This document shows positions 45,744 through 54,954 of a stretch of 64,000 nucleotides of DNA, piece after piece. Origin of the DNA: Bradyrhizobium sp. AUGA SZCCT0176. Lineage in GTDB: Bacteria > Pseudomonadota > Alphaproteobacteria > Rhizobiales > Xanthobacteraceae. Below the pieces are notes generated by a model, which worked only from the letters and a program-made list of their open reading frames with translations, did no database searches and was not told the DNA's origin. The stretch's first letter is position 1. Each line of letters opens with the position of its first letter. Position numbers and translations under genes: made by a program. Location of the stretch: contig NZ_JAFCMB010000012.1 in NCBI RefSeq assembly GCF_018130145.1, positions 62,001 through 126,000 on the forward strand. The letters are read 5' to 3'.

Positions 45744-46906
45744 CAGGCGTTCCCTTTGGTTCCCGGCAGCGTGCCCATCATCTTGCACAATACCGTCAGC
45801 ATCACCTCATCGGCGCCGCCGCCGATCGAGGTCAAGCGGCTGTCGCGATAGGCGCGGCTGACGTGTGTCTCGTTCATAAAGCCCATGCCGCCCCAGAATT
45901 GCAAACAGGCATCGGTGAGTTCGCGTCCCAGCCGTCCGGCCTTGAGCTTTGCCATGGTCGCAAGACGCGTGACGTCCTCGCCCGCGATCAGCGCCTCGGC
46001 GGCGCGGTAGATCAGCGCGCGAAGCATCTCGACTTCGGTCTGCATCTCCGCGAGCTTGAAATGGACGATCTGATTATCGAGGATGGTCTTGCCGAACGCT
46101 TTTCGGTTGCGCGTGTATTCGATGGTCTCGGCGATGATGTACTCGTGCGCCTTCAGGCACGCCGCGGCGCCCCACAGCCGCTCCTCCTGGAACTGCACCA
46201 TCTGATACGTAAAACCCATGCCCTCCTCGCCGATGCGATTGCGCTTCGGCACCCGCACATTGTCGAAGAAAATCTGCGCGGTGTCGGAGGAGCGCATGCC
46301 CATCTTGTCGAGTTTTCGCGCGACCTCGACGCCCTTGCTCTTCATCGGCACGCAGATCAGCGACTTGTTGCGATGCACCTGCCCGTCGCTGGTATTGGCG
46401 AGCAGGCAGATCCAGTCCGCCTTTACGCCATTGGTGATCCACATCTTACCGCCATTGATGACGTAATCGTCACCGTCGCTGCGCGCATTGGTCTTGATCG
46501 AGGCGACGTCGGAGCCGGCGCCCGGTTCGGACACACCGATGCAGGCCACCGCATCGCCCGCGATCGCGGGCGCCAGAAATTCGCGGCGCACTTCATCGGA
46601 GCCGAACCGCGCCAGCGCCGGGGTGGCCATATCGGTCTGCACCCCGATTGCCATCGGCACGCCGCCGCAATGGATAGCGCCGAGCTCTTCGGCCATCATC
46701 AGCGCGTAACTGTAGTCAAGCCCCTGCCCGCCGAATTCGACGGGCTTGTTGAGACCGAGAAAGCCGAGATCGCCGAGCTTCTTGAACAGCGCGTGCGAGG
46801 GAAACTGCTCCGCCTTCTCCCATTCGTCGACGAAGGGGTTGATTTCGGCGGCGATGAATTTTTGCAGGATACGGCGCGGTTCGTCGTGGTCGGCGGTGAA
46901 GAGCAT
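45743..46906 (-). CDS. Acyl-CoA dehydrogenase
   Basis: 387 residues, the usual length for FAD acyl-CoA dehydrogenases, which introduce the alpha-beta double bond of an acyl-CoA. Signatures: CIGVSEPGAGSDVASIKT (flavin/substrate contact), MWITNGVKADWICLLA, and the C-terminal QFWGGMGFMNETHVSRAYRDSRLTSIGGGADEVML. Translationally linked to the GST gene. A hairpin repeat separates it from the second dehydrogenase upstream. Confidence 0.93.
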   Translation of the reverse strand: MLFTADHDEPRRILQKFIAAEINPFVDEWEKAEQFPSHALFKKLGDLGFLGLNKPVEFGGQGLDYSYALMMAEELGAIHCGGVPMAIGVQTDMATPALARFGSDEVRREFLAPAIAGDAVACIGVSEPGAGSDVASIKTNARSDGDDYVINGGKMWITNGVKADWICLLANTSDGQVHRNKSLICVPMKSKGVEVARKLDKMGMRSSDTAQIFFDNVRVPKRNRIGEEGMGFTYQMVQFQEERLWGAAACLKAHEYIIAETIEYTRNRKAFGKTILDNQIVHFKLAEMQTEVEMLRALIYRAAEALIAGEDVTRLATMAKLKAGRLGRELTDACLQFWGGMGFMNETHVSRAYRDSRLTSIGGGADEVMLTVLCKMMGTLPGTKGNA

Positions 46907-46951
46907 GATTTGTAGTCCGGTTTGAATTTCGAAAGTGGGTGGCCCTTCTCT

Positions 46952-47107
46952 TACCCTCCCCTGGAGGGGGAGGGTCGGCTCACATAGAGCGCAGCGATAT
47001 GTGAGACGGGGTGGGGTGATCTCTCAACACGGGCACTGTTCGAGTGGAGAGACCGTCACCCCACCCCGCCGCTTCGCGTCGACCCTCCCCCTCCAGGGGA
47101 GGGTAAG
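46952..47107. repeat. TACCCTCCCCTGGAGGGG long hairpin repeat, copy 2 (reverse orientation)
   Basis: The ends and the GACGGGGTGGGGTGATCTCTCAACAC / GACCGTCACCCCACCCCG centre are the reverse complement of the copy at 30389-30565. It is placed between two co-directional acyl-CoA dehydrogenase genes. Confidence 0.8.
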
Positions 47108-47115
47108 GGCGAACG

Positions 47116-48270
47116 TCACAACCCCATCTGCCTACTCGCCAGATCCTTCATGATCTCCTCCGTGCCGCCGCCGATCGCGTTGACCTTTACCTCGCGGTAG
47201 ATGCGCTCGACCTTGATGCCGCGCATGAAGCCGGCGCCGCCGAAGATCTGCACCGCTTCGCTAGCGCAGAACGCCATGGTCTGCGTCGCCTGGTTTTTCA
47301 TCATGCAGATTTCGGCGACCGGGCTTTCGCCCTGGCCGAGCCGCCATGCCAGCATTTCCAGCATAGCCTGCGAGGCCGCGACCTTTTGCGCCATGTCGAC
47401 CAGCTTGTGACGGATCACCTGGTGCTGCGCGATCGGTTTGCCAAAGGTCTGGCGCTCCTTGGCGTAAGCGATCGCGTCCTCGACGCAGACGCGCGCGTAA
47501 GCCGTGCAGCTCGCCGCCATGCCCATCCGCTCGCTGTTGAAGTTGTGCATGATCAGCTTGAACCCCTGGCCTTCCTCGCCGAGCAGGTTTTCGACCGGAA
47601 CACGGCATTCGTCGAAATGCAGCGTTGCGGTATCCGACGCCCACCAGCCCATCTTCTTGAGTTTGGTGCGGGAAAGCCCCGGCGTATCGCCCTCGATCAG
47701 GAGCAAGCTGACGCCGCCGGCGCCCTCACCGCCGGTGCGCACGGCGACCGTGAGATAATCGGCGCGCATGCCCGAGGTGATGAACGTCTTTTCGCCGCTG
47801 ACGACATAATGATCGCCGTCACGGCGCGCCTTGGTGCGGAGATTGGCGACATCGGAGCCGCCGCTCGGTTCGGTGATCGCCAGCGCCGAAATTTTCTTGC
47901 CCGACAGCACCTCGGGCAGCACCCGCGCTCTTATCTCGGGGCGGGCGGCGCGCGCGATCGGCGGCGAGCCGATGGTGTGGCTCATCAGGCTGGAGCTGAC
48001 ACCGCCGGCGCCGGCACGCGCGAGTTCCTGCGAGGCCACGATTTTCATGAACTGGTCGGCAGCGACGCCGCCATATTCCTCGGGGAAACCGAGCCCCAGC
48101 AAGCCGATCTCGGCGGCCTTGGCGTACAGCGTGCGCGGAAACTCGCCGGCTTCGTCCCATTCATGGGCATAGGGCTCGATCTCGCGCGTCACAAAGCGCC
48201 GCATCACGTCGCGAAACGCTTCGTGATCCGCGTTGTAAAACGGGCTGTTCGCCTTTGTCCGCTCCAGCAT
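47116..48270 (-). CDS. Acyl-CoA dehydrogenase
   Basis: 384 residues. Shows ALAITEPSGGSDVANLRTKARRDGDHYVVSGEKTFITSG and the closing FGGAGFMRGIKVERIYREVKVNAIGGGTEEIM. A GGGAGG ribosome site lies five bases before the ATG. Only moderately similar to the neighbouring dehydrogenase, so the two probably act on different intermediates or chain lengths. First gene of the minus-strand catabolic cluster. Confidence 0.93.
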   Translation of the reverse strand: MLERTKANSPFYNADHEAFRDVMRRFVTREIEPYAHEWDEAGEFPRTLYAKAAEIGLLGLGFPEEYGGVAADQFMKIVASQELARAGAGGVSSSLMSHTIGSPPIARAARPEIRARVLPEVLSGKKISALAITEPSGGSDVANLRTKARRDGDHYVVSGEKTFITSGMRADYLTVAVRTGGEGAGGVSLLLIEGDTPGLSRTKLKKMGWWASDTATLHFDECRVPVENLLGEEGQGFKLIMHNFNSERMGMAASCTAYARVCVEDAIAYAKERQTFGKPIAQHQVIRHKLVDMAQKVAASQAMLEMLAWRLGQGESPVAEICMMKNQATQTMAFCASEAVQIFGGAGFMRGIKVERIYREVKVNAIGGGTEEIMKDLASRQMGL

Positions 48271-48443
48271 GCTGTCCTCCCGACGGAATCACGATGCCCT
48301 GAATCGGCCGGCCTAAACTTGCGTTGAGCGGCTGACGGGCCCCCTCGCCAGCAACTCAACGCAAGACCGGTTCCCCGGCCATGCCCTAACCTTCTGCAAA
48401 AAAGCAATAACACAAAATCGGCAAAACGCCGGGGAGATGAAGC

Positions 48444-49652
48444 ATGATCCGTTGGAGCCAATCTGTCCCGGCCATTTTCCTCGCGCTGTCCCTGGCCGCA
48501 TCGTCAGCTGCCTTCGCGGAACACCCCGGCATCACGCCTGCCGAAATAAAGTTCGGCAACATCATGCCGTATAGCGGCCCGGCCTCGGCGCTCAGCGTCG
48601 TCGGCAAGGCCTTTGCCGGCTATTTCGACTTGATCAACGAAAAGGGCGGCGTCAACGGGCGCAAGCTCAACATGGTCTCGCTTGACGACGGCTTCTCGCC
48701 GCCGAAGACGGTCGAGGCGACGCGGCGGCTGGTCGAAAGCGACAACGTCGCCTTCATGTTCGGCACCATGGGCACCGCGCCGAGTTCGGCGACCGCGAAA
48801 TACCTCAACAGCGCCAAGGTGCCGCATCTGTTCCTGATCTCGTCCGCGTCGAAATGGAACGATCCGGTCAACCAGCCCTGGCTGATGGCGCTGCCCTGGG
48901 CGCCGAATTATGTCGAAGAAGCCGGCATCGACGTGCGCTATGCGCGCGCCAAAAATCCCAACGCACGCTTTGCGATCCTTTACCAGAACGACGACGCCGG
49001 GAAGGATTACCTGCGCGGCGTGAAAGAGGCGCTTGGGGCCGACGCCGACAAGGCGATCGCGCTGGCATCGAGCTTCGAAGTCGCCGATCCCAGTGTGGAT
49101 TCGCAGATCCTGACGTTTGCCAATACCAAGGCCGACGTTTTCCTGATTTACAGCGTGACGCCGCGCGCCTGCGCGCAGGCGATCCGCAAGGCCTATGAGA
49201 CCGGCTGGCGGCCGATCCGATTCATCTCCTCGGGCTGCGCCAACAAGGAGACGGTCATGGTGCCGGCGGGCTTAGAGGCCGCGAGCGGCATCATGTCGGT
49301 CGGATCGCTGAAGCCCTATTCGGCCGACTCCAAAGATCCTGACCTGGTCGCCTACCGCGAATTCATGAAGGCGCGGGTGCCGAATGTCGATCCGGCGAAT
49401 TTCGCCGCCGGCTATGGCTACATGGTCGCCCAGGCGCTGGTGGTGGTGCTGGAGCAGTGCAAGAACGATCTGAGCCGCGAGAACATCATGGCGCAGGCCG
49501 CCAACCTCAGGGATGTGCAACTTCCGCTGCTGATGCCGGGCGTCAAGCTCAACACCTCACCGAAAGACTATCGGCCCATCAAGGACGGCTACATGGTCGA
49601 GTTTCGCGACGGCCAATTCAATGTGATCAGCGAACTGCTGCGGGGTTCGTGA
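48444..49652 (+). CDS. ABC transporter substrate-binding protein (branched-chain amino acid type)
   Basis: 402 residues with a signal peptide (SVPAIFLALSLAASSAAFA). Mature start HPGITPAEIKFGNIMPYSGPASALSVVGKA and later RFAILYQNDDAGKDYLRGVKEALG mark a type I periplasmic binding protein. GGGGAG ribosome site eight bases before the ATG. Divergent from the acyl-CoA dehydrogenase cluster, whose substrate it may help import; no permease or ATPase is adjacent. Confidence 0.9.
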   Translation: MIRWSQSVPAIFLALSLAASSAAFAEHPGITPAEIKFGNIMPYSGPASALSVVGKAFAGYFDLINEKGGVNGRKLNMVSLDDGFSPPKTVEATRRLVESDNVAFMFGTMGTAPSSATAKYLNSAKVPHLFLISSASKWNDPVNQPWLMALPWAPNYVEEAGIDVRYARAKNPNARFAILYQNDDAGKDYLRGVKEALGADADKAIALASSFEVADPSVDSQILTFANTKADVFLIYSVTPRACAQAIRKAYETGWRPIRFISSGCANKETVMVPAGLEAASGIMSVGSLKPYSADSKDPDLVAYREFMKARVPNVDPANFAAGYGYMVAQALVVVLEQCKNDLSRENIMAQAANLRDVQLPLLMPGVKLNTSPKDYRPIKDGYMVEFRDGQFNVISELLRGS

Positions 49653-49739
49653 GTTCGAGACGCGGACCAAATGTGTGGCGACCCGAACGGCGACAGCCGT
49701 CAGATCTCCTGGAGGGTAACGGGCCAGGGCCGAACGCCT

Positions 49740-50798
49740 CTACCTTGTCAGGCGGTCTTTGATCATGCGAAGCGTGACGATGACGCCCTCCGCACTCCAA
49801 TCGCACGAAATCGAGCCGCCAAGCTGGATCGTCATGCTGCGATTGAGCAGCTTGCTTCCATACCCGCTTTCACCAGTCGGCGCCGCGACCGGCGGGCCAC
49901 CGCGCTCAGTCCATACGACGACCACTTCCGTATCGTGGGTGGCGCAGGATATATCCAGCGTACCGGTTGGGGAGGATAACGCGCCATACTTGAGTGAATT
50001 GGTGGCTAGTTCATGGACAACGAGCGCTAGCGTTGTAGCTGCTTGCTCGCCGACGCCCATGCGGGGGACTGAGACGCGGACGCGACCGCTAAATGCTCCC
50101 AGATCATCATAAGGCGCCAGCAGTACTGTCAAAAGGTCACCTAAGAGCGCGGCTTTTCCACCCTGCCCCGGAAGCGGACGGACAAGATCATGGGCGCGAC
50201 CTAGCGCCGCCAGCCGAAGCGTAAGTTCCTTCGCCATGTCGGCAGTCGTCTTGGCGGACCGCGAGGTGATGGCTGTGAGACCGGATGCAATCGCTAACAG
50301 GTTCTTCACCCGGTGGCTCATTTCGCCCGCCAGCAACTCATGGCCTTCCTCGGCTTGCTTGCGTCCCGTCACGTCGATGAAAATTCCGTGCATGATGCGA
50401 CCAACAATGCCCTCATCATTTCCTTGGCCGCGGGCCGAAACCCACCTGACCTCCTCGCCAACCATTATGCGGAAATCAATTTCATACGGACCGATGATCG
50501 CACGCGTGGCGGCAAACGCAGCTTTTACGCGATCACGGTCGGCCGGATGGATGTGTGACGACAGATCATCGAACGACACGTATTCATTCAGCGGCACGCC
50601 CCAAAGATCGAAAGCTCTCTCGTCCATCGTAAATCGATTGGTGTCGACGTTCCACGACCAGAGCGCGACCCCCGCCGCCGAAATAGCCAGACGCAGCTGT
50701 TCCGCATCCCAAACTGGCGGGCCCGCCTTCTCTGCCGGGTCTGCGGAAAGCTTCGGGACGGGCACCGATTCAGCGACGCCAACACCTTGCGCTTCCAT
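49740..50798 (-). CDS. PAS-domain HWE-family sensor histidine kinase
   Basis: 352 residues from the ATG at 50798, chosen over one at 50813 because GAGGA stands five bases before it. One PAS domain (~35-150; ALWSWNVDTNRFTMDERAFDLWGV, IHPADRDRVKAAF, PAC part GEEVRWVSARG), then the HWE dimerisation segment with the phospho-acceptor His (MSHRVKNLLAIASG) and the ATP-binding part (LVVHELATNSLKYGAL, the WTE motif in VVVVWTERGGP, GYGSKLL). No membrane helix, so it senses a cytoplasmic signal. It is divergent from a stand-alone receiver at 51009, its likely partner. Confidence 0.9.
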   Translation of the reverse strand: MEAQGVGVAESVPVPKLSADPAEKAGPPVWDAEQLRLAISAAGVALWSWNVDTNRFTMDERAFDLWGVPLNEYVSFDDLSSHIHPADRDRVKAAFAATRAIIGPYEIDFRIMVGEEVRWVSARGQGNDEGIVGRIMHGIFIDVTGRKQAEEGHELLAGEMSHRVKNLLAIASGLTAITSRSAKTTADMAKELTLRLAALGRAHDLVRPLPGQGGKAALLGDLLTVLLAPYDDLGAFSGRVRVSVPRMGVGEQAATTLALVVHELATNSLKYGALSSPTGTLDISCATHDTEVVVVWTERGGPPVAAPTGESGYGSKLLNRSMTIQLGGSISCDWSAEGVIVTLRMIKDRLTR

Positions 50799-51008
50799 GT
50801 TTTTCCTCAGCATTGGTGAACCTTATCTGGCGCAGTCGATTAGATCAGCAACAACGCCAGGCAGAACATGCCGTAAGAAACCTTGGGTGGAGACCTGCGA
50901 ATTGCAGCTATGGATACCAACTCCATGGGCCATGAAAGGTTCAAGTCGGTTCCTGACCATAAAAGGGCTTGCGACGCCAAATACTCAGTTAGTTGAAAAG
51001 ATTGACCG

Positions 51009-51383
51009 ATGATTTCAGTAACGAAACGAGCGGTCATCCTTGTTGTTGAAGATGACGTGTTGATCCGGATGGACGCGGCTGAAATGATTGCGGCAGGCGA
51101 GTTCGATGTGATCGAAGCAGCGAATGCGGATGAAGCCATTGATATTCTCGAAACCCGGTTAGACATCACTGTCGTCTTTACCGACATTCAAATGCCCGGC
51201 AGTATGGACGGTCTAAGACTGGCTGCCGCGGTCAGAAATCGCTGGCCTCCGATCAAGATCGTTGCCACTTCCGGCCAGGTCACAATCGGTCGTGACGATC
51301 TGCCCGACGGCGGGTGCTTTTTGCCGAAGCCCTACAGCCCTGCTCAAATCCTGAAAACACTTCGTGAATTGACGGCGCCCTGA
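51009..51383 (+). CDS. Stand-alone response regulator receiver protein
   Basis: 124 residues, CheY-like only, with no output domain. Acidic pair in VILVVEDDVLIRMDAAEM, phospho-acceptor Asp in VVFTDIQMPGSMDGL, the switch Thr/Ser in KIVATSGQ and the Lys in FLPKPYSP. It shares the intergenic region with the HWE kinase and probably receives phosphate from it, acting as a relay or by protein contact. Confidence 0.92.
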   Translation: MISVTKRAVILVVEDDVLIRMDAAEMIAAGEFDVIEAANADEAIDILETRLDITVVFTDIQMPGSMDGLRLAAAVRNRWPPIKIVATSGQVTIGRDDLPDGGCFLPKPYSPAQILKTLRELTAP

Positions 51384-51502
51384 CTCGGCGCCGACGCGGA
51401 GAGAGCTAAGGGCGTCATCCCGCTTGGTTGTCCAATGCATCATGAGTCCCAGCCGGCGCCCACGTTGGCTTGTATTCTGATTTTCAGAATTCTCGCTCTG
51501 GT

Positions 51503-51911
51503 CCCGTCCCGGCACGAGGGGCGTTTCGCGATCGTCATAAGCGCGGGATGGGATGCGGTGGACGCCGATGTTGCGACTGACGATCGTGACGGAAGCGTAC
51601 GGCGAAATCGTGTGGTCCTGACGCCCCGTATGCTGGCGTCAAGCTCCCGAGGGGCGAACGCTCCAAGGGGGTGACGGCGACAACGAGCCCGGCCCGACCG
51701 GGGAGAGCACGATATAAGCCGTAAAGCCATTGCGCAGGGAATGTCGGATGCCTCCGCTGCCCTGTATGTTCGTGTGCGCACTTTTTTGCACAGTTTGCAC
51801 ACGAGACCGCGGGTGCAGCGCGCACCCGGCATTCCCTGCACCCTCTGTTTGGAGGGTTAAGGAAATTCGATAGCAAGCCTCGGTCGCTTCGCGACGCGAG
51901 ATCGCGAAGGT
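51503..51911. repeat. Large dispersed repeat (~400 bp), copy 2
   Basis: Aligns with 29974-30380 in the same orientation, including GATGCGGTGGACG, TACGGCGAA, CACCGGGGAGAGC-like CGACCGGGGAGAGCACGATATAAGCC, CAGGGAATGTCGGATG and GCATTCCCTGC. It lacks the AU-rich left extension of copy 1. Followed immediately, as in some genomes, by other repeat elements. Confidence 0.8.
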
Positions 51912-51919
51912 GTGTCTTC

Positions 51920-51998
51920 CGTCATTGCGAGCGAAGCGAAGCAATCCATTCTTCCTTTGCGCGGCGAGATGGATTGCTTCGTCGCTACGCTCCTCGCG
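51920..51998. repeat. Dispersed repeat, CGTCATTGCGAGCG family, copy 2 (shorter)
   Basis: CGTCATTGCGAGCGAAGCGAAGCAATCCA at the left pairs with TGGATTGCTTCGTCGCTACGCTCCTCGC at the right. Related to 29731-29844. Confidence 0.75.
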
Positions 51999-52143
51999 GT
52001 GGATGGAGCCCGTCGCCCGCCCGAATCGCCCCACCCCAGCCACTCCACGCAAGACAACATCCCCTATGACCGCTCATCTGCTAAACAGAATGCCATCAAG
52101 CAAAACCAGCGGCGCAAGAACCGCGCGACGTCAGGAGGAAACC

Positions 52144-53694
52144 TTGTCCGTCCGCTATTATGACTGGATCGCCCATTTCGGCCGCCGCACGCCGGATAAA
52201 ATCGCGGCGATCGACCTCGCCAGCCAGCGCCGGCTTTCCTATGCGGAGTTTGATGCGCGAATCTCGCTGCTCGCCACGCATCTGCGCGACAAACTCAAGA
52301 TCGCGCGCGGCGACCGGGTCGCGGTGCTGGCGCTGAACACATCAGATACGCTGGAAGTGCAGTTCGCCTGCTTCCGGATCGGCGCCGTGTTCCTGCCGCT
52401 CAACACCCGTCTCACGGTTCCCGAGTTGCAGTACATTGTCGGCGATGCCTCGCCAAAAGTCATGATCCACGACACCGATCTTGCCGAGGTCGCGCTATCG
52501 GTCGCCAAACTCTGCAACGTTTCATCGGCACTGCTGCTCGGTCCCGGCGGCTCCTATGAGGCGGCGATCGCGGCGTCAAAACCGCTCGATCGCGCGGAGA
52601 TGGTTACGCTCGATGACATCTCGACCATCATGTACACCTCGGGCACCACGGGCCAGCCGAAGGGTGCGATCATCACCCACGGCATGACGTTCTGGAATTG
52701 CGTCAATCTCGGCGGCCCCGCGTATATCTCGCCGTCGTCGGTGCTGCTCACGGTGCTGCCGCTGTTCCACACCGGCGGGCTGAATTGCTACACCAATCCC
52801 GTGCTGCACGCCGGCGGCACCGTACTGATCATGCGCGCGTTCGATCCTGCTGTTGCACTCCAACTGATTAGCGACCCGTCTCACCGCATCAACCAGTTCT
52901 TCGGCGTGCCTGCGATCTACCAGTTCATGTCACAGCATCCGTCGTTTGCTGCGGCCGATTTCAGCCGGCTCGTGATCGGCGGTGTCGGTGGCGCACCGAT
53001 GCCGGTGCCGCTGTTGAAGATATGGGAGGCCCGCGGCGTCGCCCTGCAGCAGGGTTACGGCATGACCGAGACCAGCCCCGCGGTGCTGACGCTCGACAAG
53101 GAGGACGCCGCGCGCAAGGCCGGCTCCTCCGGCAAGCCGGTGCTGCATACGGAGGTGCGGATCGTTCGCCCTGATGGGTCAGACGCCGATGTCGGCGAAC
53201 TCGGTGAACTCTGGGTCAAGGGACCGAACGTCACGCCGGGCTACTGGAATAGGCCGGACGCCAATCGATCATCCTTCACCGACGGCTGGCTGCACACCGG
53301 TGATGCCACGCGCGTCGACGAAGAGGGCTTCTACTACATCGTCGATCGCTGGAAGGATATGTACATTTCCGGCGGCGAGAACGTCTATCCGGCCGAGGTC
53401 GAGAGCGTGCTGCATCAGTTGACGGCCATTGCCGAAGCCGCCGTGATCGGCATCCCGAACGAGCAATGGGGTGAAGTCGGCATGGCGATCGTCGCGATCA
53501 AGCCCGGCCACACGCTTTCAGCCGACGAAATCCACGCGCATTGCCAGGCCAATCTGGCGCGGTTCAAATGCCCGCGGCTGATCGAGTTCGTCGATGCCCT
53601 GCCGCGGAACGCAACCGGGAAGATTCACAAACCCACATTGCGAAGTAATTTCAGCGTGTCGAAGCCGACCGACAAGGAGGCCATTGCCTCGTGA
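52144..53694 (+). CDS. AMP-binding acyl-CoA synthetase (fatty-acyl/aryl-CoA ligase)
   Basis: 516 residues. The start is TTG 52144, set by a perfect AGGAGG five bases upstream; the longer upstream frame runs through a dispersed repeat and is not protein-like. Motifs: TIMYTSGTTGQPKGAIITHGM, VALQQGYGMTETSPAVL, GDATRVDEEGFYYIVDRWKDMYISGGENVYPAEVE and the C-terminal LPRNATGKIHKPTLR with the catalytic Lys. Activates an organic acid to its CoA ester; a strong terminator follows, so it is probably monocistronic. Confidence 0.92.
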   Translation: MSVRYYDWIAHFGRRTPDKIAAIDLASQRRLSYAEFDARISLLATHLRDKLKIARGDRVAVLALNTSDTLEVQFACFRIGAVFLPLNTRLTVPELQYIVGDASPKVMIHDTDLAEVALSVAKLCNVSSALLLGPGGSYEAAIAASKPLDRAEMVTLDDISTIMYTSGTTGQPKGAIITHGMTFWNCVNLGGPAYISPSSVLLTVLPLFHTGGLNCYTNPVLHAGGTVLIMRAFDPAVALQLISDPSHRINQFFGVPAIYQFMSQHPSFAAADFSRLVIGGVGGAPMPVPLLKIWEARGVALQQGYGMTETSPAVLTLDKEDAARKAGSSGKPVLHTEVRIVRPDGSDADVGELGELWVKGPNVTPGYWNRPDANRSSFTDGWLHTGDATRVDEEGFYYIVDRWKDMYISGGENVYPAEVESVLHQLTAIAEAAVIGIPNEQWGEVGMAIVAIKPGHTLSADEIHAHCQANLARFKCPRLIEFVDALPRNATGKIHKPTLRSNFSVSKPTDKEAIAS

Positions 53695-53709
53695 TCGCGC
53701 CGACAAACG

Positions 53710-53742
53710 AAAAGCCCGCCGGTTCATCACCGGCGGGCTTTT
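53710..53742. terminator. Bidirectional intrinsic terminator
   Basis: AAAAGCCCGCCGG (53710-53722), loop TTCATCA, CCGGCGGGCTTTT (53730-53742): a 13-bp perfect stem with A and T runs on opposite sides, able to stop both the acyl-CoA ligase transcript and the convergent cold-shock transcript. Confidence 0.9.
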
Positions 53743-53804
53743 GTCTCAGAGGCTGATTAGAGGATCCCAGTACATCCGTGGTAATCCGTAATCAGCGACA
53801 ACCT

Positions 53805-54014
53805 TTAGTCGACGCGAAGGTTCTCAGCGCTGGTCTTGCCGCGCATCGGGTCCTTCTTCGCTTCGAACGAGATCTTCTGACCTTCGTTGAGCGAGCTCAG
53901 GCCTGCGCGTTCGACAGCCGAGATGTGAACGAACACGTCCGTTCCACCATCGTCGGGCTGAATGAAGCCAAAACCCTTGGTCGCGTTAAACCACTTAACT
54001 GTTCCGGTAGCCAT
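53805..54014 (-). CDS. cspA: Cold-shock domain protein (CspA family)
   Basis: 69 residues, a single five-stranded OB-fold. Both RNA-binding motifs are present: KGFGFIQ (RNP1) and VFVHISA (RNP2), after the TGTVKWFNATKG start. It binds single-stranded nucleic acid as an RNA chaperone. Starts at ATG with GGAGA upstream. The ~170 bases between it and the next gene would hold its promoter and leader; no family-specific cold box could be fixed by eye. Symbol is generic; the paralog number cannot be told. Confidence 0.95.
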   Translation of the reverse strand: MATGTVKWFNATKGFGFIQPDDGGTDVFVHISAVERAGLSSLNEGQKISFEAKKDPMRGKTSAENLRVD

Positions 54015-54189
54015 GTAACTATCTCCAAGATGCGCAAATGCGCTTTGCTCACACGACCTCCGCGTGAGCTTGATCCGATTTCAACGATGTCTTGGGGATG
54101 GGCCGGTGTCGGCGTAGTCAACAAGGCAAACGACAATTCGAATAGGTGGGATATAGGCGACGATTGTGGCAAATACAAGGGCGCAACAG

Positions 54190-54954
54190 TTAACCGGGTA
54201 AAAACATGGCAAACGGCTCGTCGATTGTTCGTCGCAGACGTTCGCGATACAGCGCATAATTGGCATTATCGGACGAAATGCGCCCAAAACTCGGGTTTGC
54301 GACCATCTTGATCGGCACATACGCGATCGGAGCGGCAATCGGCGTCAGCATGGAGCCGCGCCCCGCCAGCAGCGTGGTGATGATGCCGTACATTTCGCCA
54401 GAAATGGCCACGCGCGCCACCGTGATCAGACGATGCTGACCGTTCCGGTTGGTGACGAGATAGATGTGGCCGGACTGGTTCGGCACCGCGACTTCGCCGA
54501 ATTGGGTGTACAAGGCATCCTGCCGCTCGCCTTCGTGGAACACGAGCGACGAGGCCGCATCACTCCAAACAATCTCGGTACGGTAGGCGAAGATCGCGTC
54601 CTTGTCGCCGAACGACGGCCGTATCGTGACATAGGCGCCTTCAATCCACGCCACCGCGCGGCGCGAATAGGCGCCCAACCCATCCGGCGCGATGTCGCCA
54701 TTGACCGGCGCGGCCGGCGCCGGCGCGTCAGGCGTCTTGCGCAGGGATACGCCGAGCGCCTGTTCGAGCCGGACCGTGGTCGCGAGCGTGAACGGACGGC
54801 GGCCCCCGAGCACCTTCTCCAGCGTCGAAAGACTGAGTTTTGCGAGCTCGGCCAGCGACTGGCGGGAGATGCGGCGGCGGGCGATCTCTTCCCGAATGGT
54901 ATCGGCGATCTGCCGGCTTTGTTCGGCGGAAAGCTGCTTGTCCGGCGTCGGCAT
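54190..54954 (-). CDS. XRE-type helix-turn-helix transcriptional regulator
   Basis: About 254 residues from the ATG at 54954 (AGGGG five bases upstream; a GTG lies two codons earlier). The N-terminal HTH (~8-65) reads IREEIARRRISRQSLAELAKLSLSTLEKVLGGRRPFTLATTVRLEQALGV. The C-terminal ~170 residues are beta-rich with YRTEIVWSDAASSLVFHEGER and GHIYLVTNRNGQHRLITVARV, a ligand- or stress-sensing domain I do not recognise. It is divergent from the sortase-target operon and may control it. Confidence 0.85.
   Translation of the reverse strand: MPTPDKQLSAEQSRQIADTIREEIARRRISRQSLAELAKLSLSTLEKVLGGRRPFTLATTVRLEQALGVSLRKTPDAPAPAAPVNGDIAPDGLGAYSRRAVAWIEGAYVTIRPSFGDKDAIFAYRTEIVWSDAASSLVFHEGERQDALYTQFGEVAVPNQSGHIYLVTNRNGQHRLITVARVAISGEMYGIITTLLAGRGSMLTPIAAPIAYVPIKMVANPSFGRISSDNANYALYRERLRRTIDEPFAMFLPG

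Larger units (their letters stand above)
51384..52143. other. Gene-poor stretch with two dispersed repeats before an acyl-CoA ligase gene
   Basis: About 760 bases. It contains the second copy of the ~400-bp dispersed repeat and a GTCATTGCGAGCG element. The open frame leading from here into the ligase gene is an artefact of those repeats. A perfect AGGAGG at 52133-52138 ends the region and sets the ligase start. Confidence 0.7.

Noticed and set aside
51910..52143. N-terminal extension of the second acyl-CoA ligase
   Set aside because: It runs through a GTCATTGCGAGCG dispersed repeat (peptide SLRAKRSNP-type artefact), while a perfect AGGAGG points to TTG 52144.
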